The notes beneath the pieces are model-generated. The model was not told the origin of the DNA. It did not search any database and worked only from the letters and a program-made list of their open reading frames with translations. The translations under genes and the position numbers were made by a program. Below are positions 1 through 11,300 of a stretch of DNA of 64,000 nucleotides, in pieces. Origin of the DNA: Pampus argenteus (Eukaryota > Chordata > Actinopteri > Scombriformes > Stromateidae); NCBI GenBank assembly GCA_036937835.1, contig CM072863.1, positions 13,070,001 through 13,134,000 of the forward strand, given 5' to 3'. Each line of letters opens with the position of its first letter. Positions within the stretch are counted from its first letter, which is position 1.

Positions 1-800
1 TGATGCCATGAGAGTAAATATAGGCCAGAGAGAGATTCAAAGCGTGCATACTCCAATAAATTTGGTTTATTGCCAAACCCTACTACAGCTGTTAAATACA
101 TTATTAAATACAATATACAAATATCTCCTAATTGTACTTAAGTACAGTGTACAATACTTTATTAAATGCACTTTCCATCTTTGCTGCAGCATATTAAAAA
201 TATGATAAGGTTCTCGGTTATCAGACCTGTTTGAGTAGCGGCTACAATATGTCAGTCGCATTAAGTATCAGAAACTACTACTACTACTGTCTAGTATTGG
301 AAAGTTTACACAGAATGCTCGCTCACATTCTTATTTCTATATTCAAATTGTTATGTCACGTCTGATATTTGCATTACATATCTAAACCAGGGAAGACTGT
401 ATTCATACTTATAGTGGAAAGTTGTTGTACAGCTGCATAGAACAACATTAAACACTGAGAAGTTTGTTTATGTTTGGCAAATTTTGTCAATTTTTGTTGT
501 GAAATATTAATACGCATAATGACACACTTATATTCTTTAAACTATGCTGTTACAAAAAAAGTCTAATTGTTTCTACAGAAAGTCGGGTGTAACACTGGTA
601 TCGAAGGTCCTCAAATAATGCACAAACAATTTCAAATGGTGATTAGAAGTTTGTGAGATCTTAAGGCGGTGTTTCTTTTAATGCCTGGAGCTCGTAATGA
701 CTTTGCATCTCTCTTTTGTATGTAAACTGCTACCACAAAGTCAACGAGTTTTCTGTTTGTCATACATTTTCAACACTGTGCCCTCTCCTCTGCCCCACAG
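1..800 (+). other. Intronic or upstream sequence before the distal vgll4 exon
   Basis: AT-rich with no coding potential. It ends in the pyrimidine tract and acceptor (ctctcctctgccccacag) of the distal vgll4 exon, so it is the 3' part of an intron whose 5' exon is outside the window. Confidence 0.7.
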
Positions 801-810
801 GCATCCAAGC

Positions 811-874
811 ATGGAGACACCACTGGATGTCCTGTCAAGAGCAGCATCATTTGTTCATGCGAACGAAGAAGAGA
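811..874 (+). CDS. vgll4: vgll4 distal first coding exon (METPLDVLSR N terminus)
   Basis: Encodes 21 residues starting METPLDVLSRAASFVHA plus one base of the next codon, closely matching the human METP-type VGLL4 N terminus. The exon begins at 801 after the acceptor tgccccacag, leaving 10 bases of 5' UTR here, and ends at the strong donor GTAAGT at 875. Because it starts at a splice acceptor, at least one non-coding exon and the promoter of this isoform lie upstream of the window. The ATG has A at -3 and G at +4, a strong context. It joins the exon at 18329 in phase 1 (A + GT gives Ser22), skipping the proximal first exon. Confidence 0.92.
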
Positions 875-2530
875 GTAAGTTTTATCAGACTTCCTTTTGT
901 TCTTGTTCTTGTTTGTGTCAGACTAAGTTCTCGTCTGGACTGTTGTGCTGCTGAAAGGTGTCACTGTAGACAAACGATTTGAACGATTAGGGTCGCGTTA
1001 CATATTGATGAAGGGCAACTTTATGTTCAGCTATATGCCTCGGGCCCTGTGTTCTGCTGTGACACAATAGGCGTCTTTGTTCTGCGTATCTTCCAGATGC
1101 AGATACACAGGCAAATGAGACCAACTGCATTTAACTGCCACCAGCACTGTTTTTTAACCAGATGCTTGCTTGTGTTAACCTGCTTTCATTGGAAACGGGG
1201 TGGGGTGTCTCTCTGTCTTTCTCTTCGTCCATCTTCTTCTTCCCTCTTCCCTTCCCTTCTATGTCTCTGTGCCTCTGTCTTACTTCTCCTGATTCTTCTT
1301 GTCTTTTCCTTCCTTCTCTCCTAATCATGTCTGAGGATTTCTGGCGTTGCTGAAAAAAAAATTCCTTCCGAGATTAAGGAGAAATGGCCAATTCTTCTCA
1401 GCAGGCCTCTCCACAGCCAGTCGGCCTCTAAACTGAAGGAAATCTACAAGGACACTTAGAATTCATTGGATACCATTGATAATTGATCTGGGCTGTTTAA
1501 AAGAAGCAGTCTAGTTTGTTATATTCTCATCAGCAGTTTGGCAGATTGTGTGAGATGTATTCGATTCATAACAGTTGATTAACTTAACTATATAAACGAC
1601 AATGTGAGAAAATCACTTGTGTTCATTGTTGTATTGAGAGACTGAAAATATTTGGAAAGAGCTTCTCTGTAACATCTCCAGTGTCACCAGCTTGTTGCCA
1701 ATAATGAGCTGCATATCAGTTTCCCTGCACTTCTCAGTAAAATGGCATGGGAGCTCTCCTCCCCTCCTCCCATGCTCCCTCGCTCCCCTGCGGTGTTTTT
1801 GTTTTTTGCTCTACGCTGATGTCACTTTTTGTTGTGGGTCATGCATGGCCTCTTTGTGCAAAGACAATGACCTGTTTTAACAATAGTGCGGAAGAAAATA
1901 GGAGAACCAGACGGCTAGCTAGCTAGCCTACTAAACTAATCAACCAACAAGCTAGGCTGCTAAACAAACTTGCTATCAGCCAGCCAGGCTAACAGGCAGT
2001 TGAGTCAGTAAACTCTGCCTACTTATTTGCATTGATGACAGTCAATTATATGTAACGCCCGTGTAGCACTTGACACCAGAGCACTTGCCACAGTACAGGG
2101 AGAGGCTCAAGCGTGCATTCACAACTTGTCAGGGCCAGTGCGGCAGTACACAACGTTCATCTTGAAGTAAGAATTATTGTGCAATTTTTTTAAAACCACA
2201 CCCCTGCAGGTAACCGATCTCTGCTGGAAATGAATTGCACAGATAATTACACAAATGCTGTCCTGAGGGAAACAGAATTACAGTACATTAATAATGTATT
2301 GAAGTAGAAAAGTGTTGGCCTAGACCAAGAATAATTAATGCTCTCAGAATATGAGTTATTATCTAAAACCTTGTCCTTGTTAGTTTTTATTAAAATGGGG
2401 TTAGTCTTGAAAAAGCCCTTTTAGAAAATAAAATAAAAAATCCCAAAAACCAGGTAATCAGGTAAAATATTGATTATAGCAACTTTAGATCCCACAAGAA
2501 GGAAGCACTTTCCCTTTCCACACACACACG

Positions 2531-2610
<80 letters not shown>

Positions 2611-3267
2611 GGCAGGGCAGATCCTGGCTGTCAGTGGACTTGAACTCCCACCTTCAGGCTGGAGGACAAGCTGTCTGGAAGCAACACTAATCACAGGTCT
2701 CAAGTCAAACACTCGTGACCTTAAGTATACAGCAACTACACACTGAAGTATTTACAGTGAAGTAGTCTGTGCCTTATATTTAATGGTAGATGTGGAGAAA
2801 TGCTTAATACTTGACATCGCTCCTCCATAGTAATTTTGGTGGATACTTGGAAGAACTACATCTTGCTGTGTGCTCCACCCTTCCTGAAGGCAACATTTGA
2901 AATCAACCTTAAACCGTCTGGATTTCAGTGCAGGCCCAGCTCCAAGGAAAGCTAAAAATATTTGTTTATAGCTCAGTGTTTTCTAAATTCAGAAAAAAAA
3001 GTGAATTCAGCAGGCTCTGACTATGTTTGTTGGGTCTTGGATGTTAGATCAAAGCTGGTCATTCCAAACAAGGCTGGTGGTTTAGGGCCCTACTGAGGAG
3101 ATGGTGAGAATATGGACCTTTTGTTTTTGACAGGAACCACAACAAAAGAGGAACTGGTGCCAAGAGAAGGTGGCCGGCTGAAATCTGTGTCCTCTGCTCT
3201 GCTTCTGACCATATGTACTGCAGATACACATACACTCGAATCCTGCTTGTTTTTTGTTAGACACACG

Positions 3268-3301
<34 letters not shown>

Positions 3302-5267
3302 TACAGAATCCCCACTTCATTGTTTGCATGGTTTGCATGGTTTGTTGAAATGCTGTCAGTCTTTTCCAACCTCTTGGTGAGAGTTTGATCTACGGGAAAC
3401 AGTCTCTTGAGACAGGCCCTGCTATACTGTTCTATGTAATTCCTGCACTGACTAAGACGGACAGTATATAGGGAGTGGACAAAATAATGGAAACACCTTC
3501 TAGTATGTTTTCTGACACAGTGACACCACAACCGCGATCACAATTGAGCTGATTCAACACCAGCTTCAAAACTGAGCTTAAATCATATATTTAACTTGCA
3601 AATGTCAATATTGTCTGTTATAGTAAATTGAATATTTTTGGGTTGTGGACTGTTCGGGACACAAGAAGACATTTGAGGACATAACCTTGGACTTTGGGAA
3701 ATGGTTTAATGTTTTTTGGACATTTTATAGACCAAACAACTACTCTATTAATCAAAAATAATTGTTGAAGCTCTACTTGGGTGTCCTTAGTAATGTTATA
3801 TATGTAAGAACGACAGCAAGTTTGGTTAATCAGATTTTGCACATTTTTAAAATGCATGTTAGGGCCTCCTAACAAGCAGTCGAGACTAGTCAGAGCTTGG
3901 AAAGTGAAATCGGAGACCTTGCATCACTTCACTTTGTCTAAACTGTGCTGGAGGCAAACGGTAGTCTAAGCAGGGGGTTGTTTGACCAAGGATTCATGTC
4001 TGTGGGTGGAAAGAGTTGGGTTTTAGGGTGTGGTTTAAGTTGTGCTTCTTCAGCAAGGAGTGGATTTGCCGTCTAGCCCGCCCAGGTTTCTTCCACACTA
4101 TTGCATGATGTGTTTTTGTTGATTTTCCCAGGCTGTGTAACTTGAATGTGCCCTTTTGTCAACCTGTGTGCCTTTTTGTGCAATGAAGAGCTTGACATGT
4201 TTAAGTTATTTTACCTCCACAAGGGTGAAAAGTAATAACTGCGAATATTGATTTAAACACATTGTCATTGTATCCTGTCCTCAGAATAATGCGTGTGGTA
4301 GTTGTTTTACTAGAATATTACTGATGAACTTGATTTTAATTTGACTTTCAAAATAGCATCATTAGCATGTTTCCATCACTGAACTAATTTGCCTGTCTTG
4401 CTATCACATAATTGGATAAGCACTGAGTCTGACTGAGTGACTGACGGTAATTTATGATTAAAAGTTCACAGTAGCCATCTGCAGCAAACGAAACAACACT
4501 AGCACTCTAGTGTGCGTACTGTAGCCTTTGTGTGCATACTCCAATATGTGTCTGGATACAACAAATAGAAATAAAAGTGAAAAAACGTATATGCTCCATT
4601 GTCTCTATATTCCTATCAGTTTAACAGTCAAAGTCTGTCTTTATTGGCAATAAAGCACTCATGAATGACTTGGTTAAAGTGATGTACAGCATGTGAGGTA
4701 TTAGGTATTAAAACAGAAAACACTCAGTTTCTTGGTCCTGGTTCTTAGCCATAATGCTAAGGGTGAGACTTTAAATTGAAACTCTGTGAAAAGAAGAGAA
4801 GAAGAGAAGAAAAGAAAAGAAAATCCCATTTTAAGGGAGATTAAATGCTGGTTGTGAGAAATGACAGCCCTCTATGCCTTTAGTCTATCTCTTGTTGTCT
4901 TCCCTTCCTCCATTCATCTCTGTACCTCTACGTACGCTTCCCTCTGCAGTTTAACTTACTTGCCTGTTGAAACACACGCACACAGCGGGCGGCCATTAAG
5001 AACAGAGGGGCGAGAGGCCACCACGGTCACAAGGTCAAAGGTCAAAGGTCAAGTGTCAGAGGGTCATTGTGCTATGCCACAAGGTTAAATACAATTGACC
5101 CTCGTTTTTGTCGACACCAAAGCGTTTCTGTTTTGCACATTAATTAAAACACTTAAGATGAATTTAAAATTCAAAATAACTGGTTTTTTAACATATCAGC
5201 AGTTGCATGTATAATAAACGCATAGTTACATAGTCAATATAGCAATTATGTTTTTCCTTTAACCAAA

Positions 5268-5315
<48 letters not shown>

Positions 5316-8300
5316 TAAACTTTAAAAATCAATGGCACAATGGAGGTGAAAAATCATGGTGTTCCTTCAATACAGTCAGCTGCCAGGAACTGAAAAGTTA
5401 CACAAACATTTTAATACTACCTTTCCTCGGTAGAGCTTTTCAGCCCCACATGTGTATCAAAATTTCAGCTGGTCAAATGTTTGGTTTTATGAGTCCTTAT
5501 CTGAGAAGAGTGATTGCTAGAATTCGGCGCTCTGGGCAAAGCTATTTTTCTTAATGTTGGCCTCCGTACTGAAAATGTTTAAGAACTCGCATCCTGGATT
5601 CCCCCTCAGTAAATGCCACGCTTGCTGGTCCCATACCAGCTCTGCTGTCTTAGGAACTTTTTCTCAGAGCTGTGCTGACCACACTTACTTAACATTCCTC
5701 TCTTTTTGATAGCACTCGCCATAGTAACGCAGAATGAAATGAAACAGGATTGCAATGTTTCCCAGAAAGAAAAGGTTAACCTTTATAGGGCTACGAAGAG
5801 GTGTTACTGCAGTGACATTTTGAGTTGATTTGATTAATGACTCCTGAAACACTGAGCTGGTATTCATCCATTATGTACAGGTGTTCACAAAGTTAGGGCA
5901 GTGCATAACATATTAATACAACTGATTCAGATTATTTATTGTGTTTATCTTTACGCTAATTTTAATGTAGTTTTTTAAATTTCATGGGTATTTGGTCCAA
6001 GAATGTTTTGAAGACAGGAAGTTTGATAAGCGGTACTCATATTATGTGGACATACTCTACATATGTATTGTATTTGGAGGCTTGGCATCTAGTGATAAGG
6101 TTAATGTTGGTTACATCTGAGCATGCTGTTATTATAATGCAGTCACAGATGCAGAACATGAGTAGTGGTGGCACAGAGCCTGCTGTCCCATGTACGAGCT
6201 GTTTTGGCCAATATATAATAAGCCCCTGGAGTCAGTTTGTTAGCAGCTAATTGTTAGCATGGCAAGAATGATCCCAATTTCCCACCAGATAATAGGCGTA
6301 TCAATCTTTTTCCATTAACAGAAAAAGATCTGTCAGGTGTTTTCGAAATGCTTGATCTTCCTTTGATTAGCAGTAAAATGGACACTGACATTAAAGTTTG
6401 TTTGTCAAGTGTTTGTCAAGACAAACCATGAAGCCAACTAAGTTACTTGATATGTTATTGAAATTAATTTTGTAAGAGTGAAAGTTCTGTTTAAAAAGTT
6501 CTGTTTGTCTACCACAAATAATCCATAGCACCTGAGATGTCTGAGTTTCAACCTGCTGCTCAAAAAAAGATTTGCATCTTCCGATCAGATTCGAGTTGTG
6601 TTCTAGTCTGTTGGATACTAACATAAAAAAAAAACTTGCATCAGCAGAATGTGAGAGTGCATCTGCTTTCTGTCTTGTGTTTGCTTTGTTTATGTAGTAA
6701 ACAAAATTTGGCAGGCAAGCTGGAGGGGAGGAAGAGAAAGGGGGGAGGGAAAGCATTTACCTCTTCTTTTCACAAAATCTTTTTTTCCTTACTCACTGTC
6801 TCTCATTGTGACAGTAAGGGTAAAAAAAAAGTTATTTGAGTAAAGAAGACGTGCAGGATGGACATTTTACAAACACTGCCAAGGCCTGATATTGCATTAT
6901 CAGAGAACAACTGTGTTCAATCAATAGATCAAGGAGTTCAGACAGCATGAGAGAGGAAAACTAGAGGCAGTAGAGGAGAATCAGATGTGCTATAAAATAG
7001 AGTCTGGCACAGACAAGTTGGATGTCTTAGCTCTCAGAGAACATTTTGGACAGGCCACAGCTGGTTTATCTTGTTTGTGTCGCTGCAGCTTGTGTAATGT
7101 TAACTGTGAAACTGTAATGATCATAGAGATTAGGTGATCTGGGCTCCTGATAAGTGGTACTATTACGTGGTATTCGAGTGGCAGAAATCATATAATAGAA
7201 GAATAATATTATGATATCAACAGTCTCATAGCTACCAAGTGGCAACTGATATATGCTTTATTAGCAATGAAAATACAGGCCGTACGCGGAACACAATGTT
7301 GGAAATGACAGAATAGCTTCACCTCCATACAATCACCTGTTGTTATCATTGTTTTGCGGTCGCAACCTGATATTTCCTCCTCCTGTGAATACAGTGCAGT
7401 GTTGAGGATCTTTTCACCTTAACACTCCCAGGAAACATCTGTGGAACCACTGGTGTCTTGTTGCAACTGTCTAGTTTTGTCTTTGAATGCTCAGCAAGAC
7501 AATGTAAATGTCTTCACAGAATACTAAACTTCTGGCTATTGAAAAGCATGGATTTTTAAAGGGATAATCTACATATTGAAATTCATCCATACGGGATTAA
7601 TATATTTAATTTGTAGATGGTTTCAGAGAGGATAAACTTTAATCCATAATGTCACCATGTAAACAAAACCAGCGTTGTGATGATATTTCAACAGACGGCA
7701 GAGCCATAAAGTAATTGAGGATTTGACCTTTGATCTCTGCCAGCGTGAAAGTTGTTCTGCTGATCAAATTTAAAGATTGTCTTTCTTGACAATGATATTT
7801 AAAAAAAAAAAAAAAAGTTTATCCATTTTCAACAAGGCATACAGATCATTTAGTAAGACTAGTAAATAACTGGAAAGGCTGACATTAAGGAGGGAAGCAG
7901 AAAAGGTGAAAAACACTCTTACTGTCTTTTATTCTGCCACTGTTTGTGTCACAACCCTGGAGCGTGTTAATAAAACATTAGGATGAATCACCACCTGGCC
8001 GATGCAGTGTTGTTACAAAGACACACCCACTCCCTGGAGAAGCCCAGACCTGTTTAGAGAGAGGGACACAATACCGCAGGAGATTAAGTTAGTTTGGTAC
8101 CGCCTTGTCCTCATAGATTAGATAAATAAATAGACTGTCAGGAAGTAAGAATATAATGACAGGAAAGCAGGAATTCTTCACTGGAGATGAAAGGTGATCG
8201 TGTATACCCATGCAACTAAATGAAAGATGGGTGGACTGATGGATTGTCTATCCATTTATTCACGAAACTAAGCAAAGTTATTACTGAGAGCAATTTAAAC

Positions 8301-11300
8301 CTGTTTATTGATGTCTGCGTACTGTTTTTTTAAGGACATACACTTTATAAGCCAGCTCATGTCTGTAGTAGTTGAATTATCAATTAGTAAAATTAGGTTT
8401 AGTGGACAGACTGCAATGGTTTTCCCACAAAATTTGAATTGAATTAGGATAGTTTTTCTAACAAGGCCTCCTTTTCTTATAGCTGACATTGCTGCAAGTC
8501 ATCAGCCCTCACAGGGAGCTCTTAACTTCAACACTTATGAGTCACAGTGAAGAAAACAGGCTGGGGAAACAGCAAAGAGAAAAGGTTATTTCCACAGTAG
8601 AATAAGTTATGTGTAACAACTTGACCCTATGGAGGAATTTTACCAACTTTTTATATAACCATTAATCTCCTTAGTTTACTTACTCAGTCTTGCAGCTAAG
8701 CCAGAACAAAAACACCGTGGTAAAGAGCTTGTTTCTCTTTTATTAATTAATTTAAGTCAGGTGTTTGTGAGAATACCAAGACAGATGTGTGTTACAGTAA
8801 AGGCAGTCCCACAGGGAAACAAACTATTCATCAAATACTCCAATAGATTAGACTGGTTGTTTTGTTTTTGATGAGAAACGTATTTAATTGATCATTATTT
8901 ATGTTATTCATGATGGCTTTTATAAGCACGCCTATTACACTAAACATCCTTGGTTCACTCCCAAAGTGAAACAAAGTCTGGGAAAAAGTGGGAAAGACAG
9001 TCTGGGATAAACTAGCTCTATTTTAGACAATTAAAGCACTACAGCACAATCATTTCTAGTTATATTTGACAGCCTAATAGTCCAAAAAAGGTTTTGGTGC
9101 TTCATGGATTTATTTAAATTTTGTATCTCTCTTAAAACTTGTCAACTGTCAAATAATTTAATTTCAGCTCATTGCTTAACTGATGTGCCGAGTAAAAACC
9201 TTGTAACAGTTTTTATGTTGTAAGACCATTTTGTTGAAGTATCTATATGAATTTAGGAAGCAACATGGCACCCCTATGGTGCATTAAAGGTGATTAAGGT
9301 TTATTTTAGCTTTATTTATTTATCTGTTTAAAGCTTTCAGGGTTGATCACACCTAGTTTTAAGCGGATGTTAAATAACATAGGAATGTCTGAACCAGGCA
9401 GGTCTCAGGTTGGACTAAATGTGTGAAATTTACTAGACTCTACTCACTTAATGGTGTACCCCAAGATTCTGTACTTAGTCCCCTTTTCCTTTCCTCTTTA
9501 TATGTGAATACAGATGGATCTAATTCTTATTGTTATCCAGACACTCCACTTCTTTATTTATATCTTCCATTACAGATGCTCTTTGTAAACTACTGTCCAC
9601 CTTTGATATTTCTCCACATTTTTGTAATGAGCTGAGACTGTCTTGCTCTATGTTGAATGCAGACAAGACCAAGTTAAAGTTGCTCTCCTAATACTTGGAA
9701 AATCTTGTTGACTATATATGTAGTTACAATTCATATTGTCATGATGTTATACAATTAATTGGGTTATATTTGTCACTTACTCATTGTAAATCAATAGGGG
9801 TGTGACGAGATCTTGTGTGACAACAAAGTTAAATAAAAGTCTGTTGTCCAGGCATTCATATTTGTAATTTAGTTTTCTTAAAGTCTCGTCTCGATCTTGT
9901 GAACCCAATCTCGTGTCTCATCTCGTCTCGTGAACTGAGTGTCTCGTCACACCCCTATAAATCAACATTGTGTTTTTGATCATTTGAGAAAATCTAACAT
10001 ATAAGTCATCTATACTTAGTCTTGCGATAACAGATAACTGACTTGTAAGTCTAATATGTACCAAATGGGTACAGCCAAAAGGGGGCACTATTCACTACCT
10101 GTCATACATCCCCCTTTAAAATCTATGACTTCTTGTCTCAGGCAGTCTAAAAATGTGTGACATGTTATAGTGTGTAAGTTTTTCTTTATATATATGTACT
10201 GTGCTTGCAACCTGAACCAGCTGAGCTTTCCTGTTACACTGTTTATAACTGTGAAGTATTTTCTGAAAAGTTGTAACACTGCACAGTTCATAAATTTATA
10301 AAGCATCCAACAATTTAACTTTTACAACCAGCAAACACTTTTTGCATGTTGTCACACAAGCTGATTTAGTTGTAACCTACAACACTAGCTATATAGCAGC
10401 AGTAGCACTGAATGGACTCTCTGAACTGCAGTGTGTGAAACTGGAAACAATGGCTATCCAATAAGACAAGAACTGTGTTTCGTCCTGAGCCCTCTCAAGA
10501 GGGGAAGAGAGGGAGGTGTTTGTGTGTGTCTGTACAAGAAAGAAAGGAGGGGGAGTTAAGATGTGTTGAGTGTTTGTGAACCAGGGTTGGGTAGGTGTAT
10601 ATATATATCACTTTGAAAATAGATTATATTATGACTATAAAACCCAAGTCATATCTATCTAGATTGTAATGACAGCACAGGTATTTGTCTCTGATCTTTT
10701 CATGGCATTGCTCATTTCCTGGTCAGTGGGTATGTGTCACATGAGAACATGTACATGGCAAATGTGTGTTTGAGTGTAAACCTACACTATTGAAGTGCAG
10801 CCACATTCTGCTTGTTAAGTTCTCAGTCAAACACCCTGAGGGAAGTGCTCTCCACTCCATCCACAATGAACCATGCAATGTGATGACATTCGAAAACACA
10901 TACATCTATGATGACTACACCTATTTCTCTCTTGTTATCCCATTTGCATCCTGCATTTTCCACACCAGTCCTTTTATTGCCAATCTCGTGCACCAGGTGG
11001 CAGGAGAGAACCACTCTGAAACTGAGAACACTATTCATTAACGTCAACACACTGAAGTTTGTTTTCTTTCAATTTATTTACAAAACTACTTTAAGCATTT
11101 ACAACCATTTTCTAATATTGCACACAGACTATTTTTAATCTATACTATGAGTTTTACATACAGTACATGCAGCCATGCCCATATATCTCCTTGAGGGCTT
11201 GTCTAAATGTTGTATGAAGTGTATTATTTTAAGTGATCTGTGTTCTGTTGTGTGGTACCTGACGCATATAAGGCTAATAGGAAACCTGTTGCCAGGCAGT

